Source: Paenibacillus peoriae KCTC 3763
Lineage (GTDB): Bacteria > Bacillota > Bacilli > Paenibacillales > Paenibacillaceae
Length of the DNA: 64,000 nt
Reading direction: 5' to 3'
Assembly: GCF_000236805.1 (NCBI RefSeq)
Contig: NZ_AGFX01000046.1
Location: forward strand, 1-64,000
The notes below the pieces were generated by a model. The model was not told the DNA's origin. It did not search any database and was given only the letters and a program-made list of their open reading frames with translations. This document shows, one piece after another, positions 27,827-36,245 of the stretch (position 1 is the first letter of the stretch; every line of letters starts with the position of its first letter). A program made the translations under genes and the position numbers.

Positions 27827-28928
27827 GAGGAAACCTTGGAGAATGCTCTCCTTGGGCATGGCAGCGCTGCTGGCTATATCCGTGCTGGCGGCATGTACAA
27901 AGCAAGCTGATGAGAGTAAGGTCAAGGACGAGCCGCAGGACAACAGTAAGGCCGTCGTTACCTACACAGGCGGAACCATTACAGAAAATGAGTTCAATCA
28001 GGAAATCAGCATGATGAAATTTTTGTACCCGGAGTATGAAGCTGCGCTAGCTTCGGATCAAGTGCGGGAGCAAATTGCAAAGCAGGAAGTGGTGTACAAG
28101 CTTCTGGCGGCCAAAGCGGACGACAAATCCAAGGAACAGGGCGCCAAACAAGGGAACGAACAGCTGGATCAGTATAAAAAATCGGTCGGAGAAGATAAGT
28201 TCAAGAAGTTTTTAAGTGATCAAAAGCTGACTGAGCAAGGTGTGAAAGATTACTTCACGCGCATAATGACCGTAATCAACAGTGAGACGAACAAAGTAAC
28301 AGACGATCAGCTGAAACAGGAATTTGAGAAAAATAAAGATCAATTCACAACCGCAAGCGTGCGCCATGTATTGATTAATTTCCACGATCCAAAAACGAAC
28401 AAAGAACGTAAAAAAGAAGATGCTCTCAAGCTGGCCAAGGAAGTGAAGGCGAAGCTGGACGGAGGAGCAGATTTTGCGACAATTGCCAAGAAATATTCAG
28501 AGGACCCAGGCTCTGCGTCTAATGGCGGTCTGTATGAAAATGCGTCCGTAGCGCAATGGGTGCCTGCTTTTAAAAAGGCAGCCGAAACCCAGCCGATTAA
28601 CAAAATCGGTGATCCGGTGGAAACGGAATATGGATATCACATCATCAAAGTGGAATCACGCAATGAGCCTACGTTTGATAAATTGAAGGACAACGAAAAG
28701 GCTGCCCTGAAAAACAAACTGGCCGGGGAAAGCATTCAGAACTTTACCGAAAATGATTTGACCAAACTTAATTTGAAATTCAATCTGCCGAAGGCACCTG
28801 CTGCAGAAGAGAAAAGCGGCACTGCCCCTGGCACAGGCAGCACGACTGCGCCAAGCGGAACAACGGGTGGTACTAGCGATACGAAGGCAGGAACAGCCAA
28901 AGATGGGGCTACAAACGAAGGTAAATAA
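27810..28928 (+). CDS. PrsA-like foldase lipoprotein (parvulin peptidyl-prolyl isomerase)
   Basis: 372 residues. Signal with lipobox LAAC (near residue 28), so it is exposed outside the membrane. A SurA/PrsA N-terminal helical region is followed by a parvulin domain from about residue 184 (VRHVLINF, FATIAKKYSEDPGSASNGG, GYHIIKVE) and a Gly/Thr/Ala/Ser low-complexity tail. It should help fold secreted proteins. AAGGAGG lies inside mfd, whose end it overlaps, so the two are coupled. In B. subtilis spoVT directly follows mfd, so this gene is an insertion in the conserved order. Confidence 0.92.
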   Translation: MSQLNKRKPWRMLSLGMAALLAISVLAACTKQADESKVKDEPQDNSKAVVTYTGGTITENEFNQEISMMKFLYPEYEAALASDQVREQIAKQEVVYKLLAAKADDKSKEQGAKQGNEQLDQYKKSVGEDKFKKFLSDQKLTEQGVKDYFTRIMTVINSETNKVTDDQLKQEFEKNKDQFTTASVRHVLINFHDPKTNKERKKEDALKLAKEVKAKLDGGADFATIAKKYSEDPGSASNGGLYENASVAQWVPAFKKAAETQPINKIGDPVETEYGYHIIKVESRNEPTFDKLKDNEKAALKNKLAGESIQNFTENDLTKLNLKFNLPKAPAAEEKSGTAPGTGSTTAPSGTTGGTSDTKAGTAKDGATNEGK

Positions 28929-28957
28929 CTGAACATGCATAAGGAATTGGGAACAGA

Positions 28958-28987
28958 TGAATACTATGGTCAGATATCACCATAAAC
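28958..28987 (+). promoter_or_regulatory. Probable sigma-G promoter of spoVT
   Basis: TGAATA (28958-28963) and CATAAAC (28981-28987) are separated by 17 bases. spoVT is sigma-G dependent in B. subtilis. The -10 deviates from CATnnTA at its end. Confidence 0.5.
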
Positions 28988-29013
28988 ACCATGACCGTGA
29001 CGTTCTTCGTGAC

Positions 29014-29042
29014 CGCTTCCGGGGGAGTGGAAGCGTCTTTCG
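29014..29042 (+). terminator. Hairpin between prsA-like gene and spoVT
   Basis: CGCTTCC/GGAAGCG around GGGGGAGT, followed by TCTTTC. The tail is poor. If the sigma-G promoter is real, this hairpin would lie in the spoVT leader. Confidence 0.45.
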
Positions 29043-29095
29043 ATACCGTCAGTAGTTGACTAAATTCTTCTTGGGAAAGTGGGGCAACATGTGAA

Positions 29096-29638
29096 ATGAA
29101 AGCTACTGGTATAGTTCGCCGTATTGATGACCTTGGGCGTGTAGTTATTCCGAAGGAAATTCGCCGCACCTTGAGAATTCGTGAAGGAGATCCGCTCGAG
29201 ATTTTTGTGGATCGTGACGGAGAAGTCATTTTGAAAAAATATTCACCTATCGGTGAGCTTGGTGATTTCGCCAAAGAATATGCTGAGTCCCTGTTTGAAA
29301 GCACAGGCCATATTACGATGATTACCGATCGAGACACCATTATTACGGTGGCTGGAGGCTCGAAAAAAGAGTTTTTGGACAAGCCGATTGGCAGCATTAT
29401 TGAAAATAGTATGGATAATCGCAAAACGGTGCTGGAAACAGCCAGCGGCTCCTATGAGCTGACCCGTGACCACGAAGAAACAATCTCGTCCTTTGTGACG
29501 GCTCCCATTGTTTCCGGTGGCGATCCCATTGGTTCGGTTATTTTACTGAATAAGGACGAGAATGTAAAAATGGCCGAAATGGAGATCAAAATGGCCGAAA
29601 CGGCCGCTGGCTTCCTGGGCAAGCAAATGGAACAGTAA
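29096..29638 (+). CDS. spoVT: Stage V sporulation protein T
   Basis: 180 residues. Forespore transcription factor that tunes sigma-G genes. An AbrB-type DNA-binding domain (MKATGIVRRIDDLGRVVIPK, residues ~1-50) is joined to a GAF-like domain (about 56-178; ITMITDRDTIITVAGGSKKE, PIVSGGDPIGSVILL). The ribosome site is weak (GTGGGG). This is the second protein in the window with the AbrB fold; compare abrB at 9845. Confidence 0.96.
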   Translation: MKATGIVRRIDDLGRVVIPKEIRRTLRIREGDPLEIFVDRDGEVILKKYSPIGELGDFAKEYAESLFESTGHITMITDRDTIITVAGGSKKEFLDKPIGSIIENSMDNRKTVLETASGSYELTRDHEETISSFVTAPIVSGGDPIGSVILLNKDENVKMAEMEIKMAETAAGFLGKQMEQ

Positions 29639-29649
29639 CAGCCTGTTCT

Positions 29650-29707
29650 ACCCCTGTATGACGTACGGGATGGCGAAAGCCGTCCTTCGTTGTACAGGGT
29701 TTTTTTT
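29650..29707 (+). terminator. Terminator after spoVT
   Basis: CCCTGTA pairs with TACAGGG, inner GGATGGC/GCCGTCC around GAAA, ending in T8. Confidence 0.88.
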
Positions 29708-29779
29708 CTTTCCGGGAGAAGAGGCGGTATAATAGGAATCGTGCAAGATGCATATTTCAGGTAGGAGTGGAGACGGGGA

Positions 29780-31585
29780 ATGCAGGAAAATCGCGCCGCT
29801 TCGCGGCTGCTACGGGGCGCTGTCATTTTGACACTGGCAGCGGTAGCGAGCAAGCTGATCGGTACTTTGCAAAAAATTCCGCTACAAAATATCGGCGGCG
29901 ACGGTGTGTTTGGTATTTATAATACGGTTTATCCTTTTTATACGCTGTTCATTACTATTGCGGCTGCCGGATTTCCGGTAGCGATATCCAAATTTGTAGC
30001 TGAGTATGAGGCGGTGGGAAATCGGGCAGCAGGCCAAAGGATTGCTCGGTTATCTTCGCTGGTATTGGGCATCTTCGGTTTGATTCTGGGGGTGCTGATG
30101 TATACGTGTGCCCCGCTAATCAGTGTGTGGATCGATAATGCTCACGTCATTCCATCGATAAGGGCGGCGGCGTTTGCCTTTTTGTTCGTGCCGGTTATGG
30201 CAGGGCTGAGAGGATATTTTCAAGGCTTGCAGAATATGATCCCGACCGCTGTCTCCCAAGTGACGGAGCAGGCGGTACGGGTAAGTGTGATGATCGTACT
30301 GCTGCTGCTCATGCTGTCGCAGGGAGCGGGGGCGGATATGATTGCCGCTGGAGCTGTGTTTGGTTCAGCCGCTGGCGGTGCGGCGGGTTTGGTCGTCATG
30401 CTGTTATTTTGGCGGAACCACAGGAAGAAGCTCAAAAGGCAGGAGGAGCTGTCTGAGCAGGCTTCGCGGCCTGTGGGGAAGATCGAGCTAATGGGCATAC
30501 AGGAGACTGCGACAGGACATGCTGGCGCCCCAGAAAGAACGGCGGATGATGTGGCGAGTGGCAGTCGTGCTGTTGTATCAGGTGTGCTGGAGAGTGCAGC
30601 CGGGGCAGTGAGGGAACAAGCTGGAGAAGCCCAGCGGACCGAGAACTGTGGCTTTTTGCTAAAAGCATTGCTGCGTTATGCCTTGCCTGTGTGCCTTGGA
30701 GCACTGGCTGTTCCGTTAATTAACCTGGTAGACACGTTCACCGTCCCCCGTTTGTTAAAGCAGGAGGGCCTAGACGATACGGCGGCTATGGTGGCCTTCG
30801 GGGTCTATAACCGGGGTCTGCCGCTGGTACAACTGGTCATGATGTTTGCCACTACCCTGTCGGCATTGTTCATCCCATCGCTGGCAGAGGCGCGGGTGAC
30901 CGGCGGCACGGAGCTGGCGCGCCGCCAGTGCGAGCAATCGCTGCGCTGGTTTTGGCTGCTGGGGCTGGCCGCCGCGACGGGCCTGATCGTGCTGGCCGTG
31001 CCCGTTAATGTGATGCTGTACGCGGACAGTACCGGCAGCGAGATCATGCGCTGGATGGCGCTAACCGCCGTAGGCGGCACGCTCAGCATCATCTCGGCTG
31101 CGCTGCTGCAAGGGCTTGGCGCAGTTCGCGCGCCTGCTCTGGCGATGCTCGCTGCCGCCGCAGCCAAGGCGCTGCTGAACTGGCTGCTTGTGCCGCAGCT
31201 CGGCACGGCTGGAGCCGCCATCGCGGGAGCCACCGCCTATCTGCTGGCGGCGGTGATCAACATCGCGCTGCTGGCCCGCCTCGTGGGCCTGCGCGGAAGC
31301 TGGTCCGCCAGCGTGCTCAAGCCGGCGGCACTACTGGCCGCCTTGGCCTGCGCGGCTGTGGCGGCGTCTTGGGGCACCGGCGCTGTGCTGGGTGCCTTGG
31401 GATGGGCTGCTGGCGGCCGTGCCGCAGCAGCGGCGGAAAGCCTGCTGGGCGTAGCTGCAGGCGCCGTAGTGTTCGTGATCGGCCTCGCTCGCTTGAGGCT
31501 GATCACGAAGGACGAGCTTGTGGCGGTGCCCAAGCTCGGACGCCCGCTGGCAGCAGTGCTGCGGCGGCTGCGCGTACTGGCGTAG
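29780..31585 (+). CDS. yabM: YabM/SpoVB-type polysaccharide flippase (MOP superfamily)
   Basis: 601 residues, about 14 membrane segments. The start (AAVASKLIGTLQKIPLQNIG, GDGVFGIYNTVYPFYTLF) is typical of the YabM/SpoVB lipid-linked precursor transporters. A hydrophilic loop at about 215-295 is longer than usual (Ala, Gly, Glu, Arg rich) and divides the two halves. The 3' third is much richer in G+C than its surroundings: 44 of 60 bases at 31381-31440. It is followed by yabN as in B. subtilis. The substrate is unproven; a peptidoglycan-type lipid is likely by family. Confidence 0.88.
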   Translation: MQENRAASRLLRGAVILTLAAVASKLIGTLQKIPLQNIGGDGVFGIYNTVYPFYTLFITIAAAGFPVAISKFVAEYEAVGNRAAGQRIARLSSLVLGIFGLILGVLMYTCAPLISVWIDNAHVIPSIRAAAFAFLFVPVMAGLRGYFQGLQNMIPTAVSQVTEQAVRVSVMIVLLLLMLSQGAGADMIAAGAVFGSAAGGAAGLVVMLLFWRNHRKKLKRQEELSEQASRPVGKIELMGIQETATGHAGAPERTADDVASGSRAVVSGVLESAAGAVREQAGEAQRTENCGFLLKALLRYALPVCLGALAVPLINLVDTFTVPRLLKQEGLDDTAAMVAFGVYNRGLPLVQLVMMFATTLSALFIPSLAEARVTGGTELARRQCEQSLRWFWLLGLAAATGLIVLAVPVNVMLYADSTGSEIMRWMALTAVGGTLSIISAALLQGLGAVRAPALAMLAAAAAKALLNWLLVPQLGTAGAAIAGATAYLLAAVINIALLARLVGLRGSWSASVLKPAALLAALACAAVAASWGTGAVLGALGWAAGGRAAAAAESLLGVAAGAVVFVIGLARLRLITKDELVAVPKLGRPLAAVLRRLRVLA

Positions 31586-31741
31586 CCTTGGCCGTGCCGC
31601 TCGCGTTGCAGAGCGGCACAGCCATTTTATAAGCCTGTACAACTTTGTGGTATAGTAAATGCCAAAGAAAGGAAGTGGGAGCGGGATGCGCTGTGTATTT
31701 TGGCGGAGCATGCCCTGTTTCTGCGGAACGGAGGATGGGAT

Positions 31742-33241
31742 ATGAGTGTAACGTTAACGGTCGTAGGTTTGGGCTCGGGAGATCCCGATCAGCTTACGAT
31801 AGGGATATTGAACAAAATGCGGGGCGCTTCAGCGCTGTATCTGCGGACAAGGGAGCATCCGGCAGTTAAGGTGCTGGATGAGTTTGAAGTGGCTTTTGAG
31901 TCGTTTGACACGGTGTATGAGACAAAGGAGTCTTTTCCAGAAGTATATGAGGAAATTACCAGTCAATTGATCGCAACGGCTGCCAAGGCGGCGGACGGAA
32001 GCGAAATTGTCTATGCGGTTCCCGGTCACCCGATGGTGGCGGAAGCAGCGGTGCAGCTGCTTAAGGAACGTTGTCCCAGGGAAGGCATCAGGCTGAACAT
32101 CCTGGGCGGTGAAAGCTTTCTGGATGAAGCTTTTGTACGACTTGGATTTGATCCAATTGAGGGTTTCCAGTTGCTGGATGCGGGAACGCTGGATGCGAGC
32201 TGGCTTCAGCCTCAGCTACACACACTGATCGGACAAGTGTATGACACTTTTACTGCATCTGATGTGAAGCTGTGCTTGATGGAACGCTATCCTGACGATT
32301 ATGAAGTGTATGTCGGCCACGCTCTTGGGGTGGAAGGTGAGGAAGCGGTACATAAGGTGCCTCTGTACGAGCTGGATCGGGTGGAGGGCTACGGAAACCT
32401 GTCTTTGGTGTACATACCACGTAGTGAGGATGAGACGCTCAAACGGCGATCCTTTGATCGTCTGCACGAGATTGTCGATATTTTACGCAGCCCGGAAGGA
32501 TGTCCATGGGATCGTGAACAGACCCATCAGTCCATCCGCAAAAATTTGATCGAGGAAACGTATGAAGTCATTGAAACGATAGATGAGGATGACCCTGAGC
32601 ATATGAAGGAGGAACTGGGCGATTTGTTGCTGCAAATTTTGCTGCATGCCCAAATGGAAGAGGAAGTTGGAACCTTCAATGTGTATGACGTGATTCAAGG
32701 ACTGAATGATAAGCTCATCTTCCGCCATCCGCACGTATTTGGCGACAACCAGGCGAATGATGCGGAAGAGGCGCTGCAAAATTGGGAGCAGATGAAAGCT
32801 GAGGAAAAACGGCTTAAAGGGACAGCATCTGCACAGCCTTCTGTACTCGATGGTGTTCCACGTGATTTGCCTGCGCTCATGAAATCGTACAAGCTTCAGA
32901 AGAAAGCGGCTAAAGTAGGCTTCAACTGGGATGGTATTGAAGGTGTATTTGACAAACTGGACGAAGAAGTGGCTGAATTAAAGGAAGCAGTCCGTGAAGG
33001 ACATTCCGTAGAAGCACAGTTGCTGGAACTGGGTGATGTATTATTCGTTGCTGTGAATGCAGCCCGATTTATGGGAGTAGACCCGGAAGAGGCGTTGTCC
33101 GCCACGAATCGAAAATTTGTAAAACGATTCCAGTATATAGAGCAAAAATTACGTGAGCAGGGACGTCGTCCTGAGGACAGCAGTGTCGAAGAAATGGAAA
33201 TCTACTGGCAAGAGGCAAAAAAGCTCCCTGACAGTGTTTAG
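31742..33241 (+). CDS. yabN: YabN: tetrapyrrole-methylase-like plus MazG pyrophosphohydrolase fusion
   Basis: 499 residues. The N-terminal half (about 1-225) has the methylase fold (TVVGLGSGDPDQLT; AVPGHPMVAEAAV), the C-terminal half two MazG domains. The first carries the metal-binding helices EETYEVIETID and EELGDLLLQILLHAQ, and the second KVGFNWDGIEGVFDKLDEE and ELGDVLFVAVNAAR. It should hydrolyse non-canonical NTPs to monophosphates; the role of the methylase half is unknown. GGAGGATGGGAT precedes ATG 31742. B. subtilis YabN has the same fusion. Confidence 0.94.
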   Translation: MSVTLTVVGLGSGDPDQLTIGILNKMRGASALYLRTREHPAVKVLDEFEVAFESFDTVYETKESFPEVYEEITSQLIATAAKAADGSEIVYAVPGHPMVAEAAVQLLKERCPREGIRLNILGGESFLDEAFVRLGFDPIEGFQLLDAGTLDASWLQPQLHTLIGQVYDTFTASDVKLCLMERYPDDYEVYVGHALGVEGEEAVHKVPLYELDRVEGYGNLSLVYIPRSEDETLKRRSFDRLHEIVDILRSPEGCPWDREQTHQSIRKNLIEETYEVIETIDEDDPEHMKEELGDLLLQILLHAQMEEEVGTFNVYDVIQGLNDKLIFRHPHVFGDNQANDAEEALQNWEQMKAEEKRLKGTASAQPSVLDGVPRDLPALMKSYKLQKKAAKVGFNWDGIEGVFDKLDEEVAELKEAVREGHSVEAQLLELGDVLFVAVNAARFMGVDPEEALSATNRKFVKRFQYIEQKLREQGRRPEDSSVEEMEIYWQEAKKLPDSV

Positions 33242-33606
33242 CTATGCCGTTCCTTTGCACCATGATTCGGTTCAGAAGGTTGAAAATATATCCGGCTTGA
33301 AGGCATACTGATTTGGAGGCATCCCGGTTTAAAAGCACGGCGGGTTGGAGAAGACTTGCCAATGGGGAGCGTTTTGTAGTAGGATGTTGGCTTAACTGGG
33401 GTCCAATAAAAAAACACCTGCTATTGCAGGATTTTTAAGGACAAGCCAGAATAACTTGTAGTAATTCTGAAAATAACTGTAGCTTACAGACAAACGTGCT
33501 ACAGTTGAATTCAGAGAGGCTTCGGCCGCAGATTGACCTCACGTCTGCTCCATATATGGACATGCAGCGTGATGATTATTTTTTGACATTTGGGAGGCTT
33601 TTATCT
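33242..33606. other. Gene-free region upstream of hup
   Basis: Contains the yabN terminator (33417-33436), a 9-base inverted repeat AACTGTAGC (33475-33483) / GCTACAGTT (33498-33506), and a 12-base palindrome TCCATATATGGA (33549-33560). No convincing sigma-A pair was found by eye although hup should be strongly expressed. The repeat could be an operator or an RNA hairpin in the leader. Confidence 0.45.
33417..33436 (+). terminator. Terminator after yabN
   Basis: CCTGC (33417-33421) pairs with GCAGG (33426-33430) around TATT, followed by ATTTTT. Short stem but good tail. Confidence 0.55.
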
Positions 33607-33879
33607 ATGAACAAGACAGATTTGATCAACAATATTTCCAGCAAAAGCGGTTTGAGCAAACGTGACGTTGAAGCTGTATTGAATGGCGTACTTGGTGAAA
33701 TTACAGATGCACTCGCTAGTGGCGACAAAGTGCAACTGATCGGCTTCGGTACTTTCGAAACGCGCAAGCGTTCCAGCCGTACAGGCCGCAACCCACAAAC
33801 CGGTAACACGATTGAAATTCCAGAATCGACCGTTCCTGCTTTTAAAGCCGGTAATAAGCTTAAAGAAGCCGTTAACTAA
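33607..33879 (+). CDS. hup: Nucleoid protein HU
   Basis: 90 residues. Abundant DNA-bending protein. MNKTDLINNISSKSGLSKRD, VQLIGFGTFETRKRSSRTGR (the beta-arm with the DNA-intercalating proline NPQTG next) and VPAFKAGNKLKEAV are diagnostic. GGGAGG lies before ATG 33607; the frame's 37-codon upstream extension is not homologous. Its TAA overlaps the rqcP ATG by one base. In B. subtilis the hbs gene lies elsewhere. Confidence 0.95.
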   Translation: MNKTDLINNISSKSGLSKRDVEAVLNGVLGEITDALASGDKVQLIGFGTFETRKRSSRTGRNPQTGNTIEIPESTVPAFKAGNKLKEAVN

Positions 33880-34157
33880 TGCGTCTTGATAAATTCTTGA
33901 AAGTCTCGCGGCTGATTAAGCGGCGTACTGTAGCCAAGGACGTCTCCGAACAGGGGAGAGTGGTGGTGAACGGACGCGAAGCCAAGCCGAGCAGTGCGGT
34001 CAAAGTAGGCGATGAAATCACCGTCCAATTTGGCCAAAAGCTGGTGACTGTGCGAGTGGAACGGCTCGCCGACACCACACGCAAGGACGAGGCTGCAAGT
34101 ATGTACACTTTGGTGAAAGAAGAGCCTATCGCCAGGGAGAACGGTTTGAACTGGTAA
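33879..34157 (+). CDS. rqcP: RqcP (YabO), S4-domain ribosome quality control factor
   Basis: 92 residues. An S4 RNA-binding domain occupies residues 1-62 (MRLDKFLKVSRLIKRRTVAK, GRVVVNGREAKPSSAVKVGD). In B. subtilis RqcP works with RqcH on split 50S subunits to add alanine tails to stalled peptides. It is translated from TAATG, overlapping hup by one base, so HU and RqcP are coupled. A strong terminator follows. Confidence 0.94.
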   Translation: MRLDKFLKVSRLIKRRTVAKDVSEQGRVVVNGREAKPSSAVKVGDEITVQFGQKLVTVRVERLADTTRKDEAASMYTLVKEEPIARENGLNW

Positions 34158-34192
34158 GCAGGCATCGGATTTTTTTATCACGCTGTACATGG

Positions 34193-34230
34193 AAGCACCC
34201 CTTCATCATTTGATGAAGGGGTGCTTTTTT
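34193..34230 (+). terminator. Terminator after rqcP
   Basis: A perfect stem AGCACCCCTTCATCA with its complement around TTT, then T6. Confidence 0.95.
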
Positions 34231-34284
34231 CTGTAGATGATCAGCTTCCCTGCTGCAAAGCATGCTGATATAGAGCAAAGCAGT

Positions 34285-34313
34285 TCTAAATCATATGGTC
34301 CCCCTCATAAGCT
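34285..34313 (+). promoter_or_regulatory. Possible sigma-E promoter of yabP
   Basis: CATAAGCT (34306-34313) fits the sigma-E -10 CATAnnnT; TCTAAAT (34285-34291), 14 bases before it, is a poor -35. yabP is a sigma-E gene in B. subtilis. Confidence 0.3.
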
Positions 34314-34338
34314 AAGAACAGAAGGAGGGGTACATGCC

Positions 34339-34623
34339 ATGATTGAACAAGGGAAGCCCAAGCACCACGATTTGCGCATGCAAAGCCGTAAACAGCTCGA
34401 TATCTCAGGCGTCAGCAATGTGGAGAGCTTTGACAGTGAAGAGTTTCTGCTTCAGACCGAGCTGGGCCATCTCACCATTCGCGGACAACATTTACATATC
34501 AAAAATCTCAGTCTGGAAGAGGGGCTGCTGTCCATTGAAGGTCAGATTCATTCCCTCGTCTACCTGGAGCCCGGGGCCCCAGCCAAAAATGGAAAAAGCC
34601 TATTCGGCAAGCTCTTCAAATGA
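34339..34623 (+). CDS. yabP: Sporulation protein YabP
   Basis: 94 residues. Conserved mother-cell sporulation protein; in Bacillus it acts with YabQ. QSRKQLDISGVSNVESFDSE, LLQTELGHLTIRGQHLHIKN and SLFGKLFK at the end match the family. AAGGAGGGG (34322-34330) precedes ATG 34339; an out-of-frame ATG at 34334 is a dead end. The stop overlaps yabQ by four bases (ATGA). Confidence 0.92.
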   Translation: MIEQGKPKHHDLRMQSRKQLDISGVSNVESFDSEEFLLQTELGHLTIRGQHLHIKNLSLEEGLLSIEGQIHSLVYLEPGAPAKNGKSLFGKLFK

Positions 34624-35198
34624 ACCCTTACACGCAATGGCTGACGTTGACGTGGATGCTGCTGTCGGGCATAGCCATGGGAGTGGTGTTTGACAGCTAC
34701 CGGGTGCTGTCCATCCGCTTTCATTTTGCCCGTTGGAGCGTTCATATGTTGGACGTGCTGTACTGGGTGGCCTCGGCGCTGTTTATTTTCCGTGTGCTGT
34801 ACGCGAGTAATCGCGGTGAGCTGCGGTTTTATGTCTTTTTAGGACTACTTTTGGGGGTTTGGCTCTATTTTTGGGCCTTTAGTGTTACAACCCAACGTTT
34901 TGTGGTAATGTTATTAGAGATCGTCCGCAGACTGACGTTGATCGTGAACAGCATACTGCGCATCCTGATTGTTCTTCCGGTGTTGGCGCTGTATCGGCTG
35001 GTACGCAAGCTGGTCGGATGGACATGGGCACTTATCGTGTTCCTGGGAAGGATGCTGATATACATCTTGATGCCAGTTTGGAAGCCGATTCTATGGCTAA
35101 TCGGTCCGCTCAAAGCGCGCTTGAAGACTCCAGAACCACTTGTGAAGCTCGGCATCAGATTGAAAAACACAGCAAAAAAATGGTTTGGAAGGAGGTAG
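34620..35198 (+). CDS. yabQ: Spore cortex protein YabQ
   Basis: 192 residues with about five membrane segments (WLTLTWMLLSGIAMGVVF; VLYWVASALFIFRVLY; FYVFLGLLLGVWLYFWAF; a pair near 115-150), and a strongly basic tail. In B. subtilis YabQ sits in the outer forespore membrane and is needed for cortex formation. Overlaps yabP by four bases, and divIC starts four bases after its stop. Confidence 0.92.
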   Translation: MNPYTQWLTLTWMLLSGIAMGVVFDSYRVLSIRFHFARWSVHMLDVLYWVASALFIFRVLYASNRGELRFYVFLGLLLGVWLYFWAFSVTTQRFVVMLLEIVRRLTLIVNSILRILIVLPVLALYRLVRKLVGWTWALIVFLGRMLIYILMPVWKPILWLIGPLKARLKTPEPLVKLGIRLKNTAKKWFGRR

Positions 35199-35202
35199 TA
35201 TC

Positions 35203-35532
35203 ATGCGTAATTCGTCTGTAGATCGCCATTCATCTCCTACGTCCAAGTCCAACGCGGGCGGGCGCAGGCGAATCATGATTTGGTTGCTATCGCTTGCCGC
35301 CTTTGGTAGTTGGGCCATTTTCACCTTTTTTTCTCAAGAGATGACTATGGCTGATCGAAGTGAACAGCTCACCCAGAAGGAAAAGCAGAAGCAAGCCGCT
35401 ACACAAACAGAACAACAGCTTCAAACCGAAGTGAATCGTCTCAAGGACCCCGAATACATTGGAGAGATTGCCAGAAGCAAATATGGTCTCTACAAACCGG
35501 AAGAGACGCCGATCGTCGGAGATCAGAAATAG
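35203..35532 (+). CDS. divIC: Cell-division protein DivIC (FtsB family)
   Basis: 109 residues. One membrane segment (about 26-46), then a coiled coil (about 50-85; many Gln, Glu and Lys) and the FtsB-like end DPEYIGEIARSKYGLYKPEE. It works with FtsL and DivIB at the septum. GGAAGGAGG precedes ATG 35203; the frame's earlier start lies inside yabQ. Confidence 0.93.
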   Translation: MRNSSVDRHSSPTSKSNAGGRRRIMIWLLSLAAFGSWAIFTFFSQEMTMADRSEQLTQKEKQKQAATQTEQQLQTEVNRLKDPEYIGEIARSKYGLYKPEETPIVGDQK

Positions 35533-35655
35533 GAGCATGATCGGGCCAATGCTTAGTTGACCTTAGTTCCGCCATTTTGTATAATCAAATCACCACAGCG
35601 GGATTTTTTTGCAAAAAAATCGGTTGTATATTTTAAGGGAGGATCATTTTATTCT

Positions 35656-36177
35656 ATGGCAATTGAAGTGGGCACCAAGTTAGAGGGCAAAGTGACAGGC
35701 ATCACGCATTTTGGAGCATTTGTGGATTTGTCTGGAGGTGTCACGGGTCTCGTTCACATCTCGGAAATCGCCGATAACTACGTTAAGGATGTTAACGACC
35801 ACCTGAAGATTAATGATGTCGTGACGGTGAAAGTCATTAATGTTGACAAAGATGGCAAAATCGGACTTTCCATTAAGCAAACGATTGACAAGCCGGCAAG
35901 TGAAGCCCGTCCACCAAGAGTTCCAAGACCGGAGCGTACAGGAGGACCAGGCGGAGGCGACCGTTTCGGCGGTGGAGGTTCAGGTCCAAGTCAAGGACGC
36001 GGTGGTGGTGGTGGTTTCAACCGCGATCGTGGAGGCCGTTCTTTCAAGCCTGCACCGGGTAAACCTTCATTTGAGGATAAAATGTCACGCTTCCTGAAAG
36101 ATAGTGAGGAACGCATTTCGTCGCTGAAAAAGAACACCGAGGGTAAACGCGGAGGACGCGGCGCGAAGCGTGTTTAA
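35656..36177 (+). CDS. yabR: S1-domain RNA-binding protein YabR
   Basis: 173 residues. An S1 domain spans residues 4-75 (GTKLEGKVTGITHFGAFVDL, GLVHISEIADNYVKDVND, GKIGLSIK). It is followed by a Gly/Arg/Pro-rich low-complexity tail (GGGDRFGGGGSG) and a basic end. YabR binds RNA by family; the precise role is unknown. GGGAGGATC precedes ATG 35656. Confidence 0.92.
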   Translation: MAIEVGTKLEGKVTGITHFGAFVDLSGGVTGLVHISEIADNYVKDVNDHLKINDVVTVKVINVDKDGKIGLSIKQTIDKPASEARPPRVPRPERTGGPGGGDRFGGGGSGPSQGRGGGGGFNRDRGGRSFKPAPGKPSFEDKMSRFLKDSEERISSLKKNTEGKRGGRGAKRV

Positions 36178-36210
36178 TTCACTTTGACAACCGTATCAAC
36201 CATACACGGA

Positions 36211-36245
36211 AAACCGTACAGTCGAAAGACTGCTACGGTTTTTTT
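36211..36245 (+). terminator. Terminator after yabR
   Basis: AACCGTA and AGTC pair with GACT and TACGGTT (2-base bulge) around GAAA, followed by T7. Confidence 0.88.

Noticed and set aside
30805-31533. Long minus-strand frames opposite yabM
   Set aside because: They arise from the GC-rich 3' part of yabM, where stop codons are rare in all frames; Ala/Ser/Pro-rich composition.
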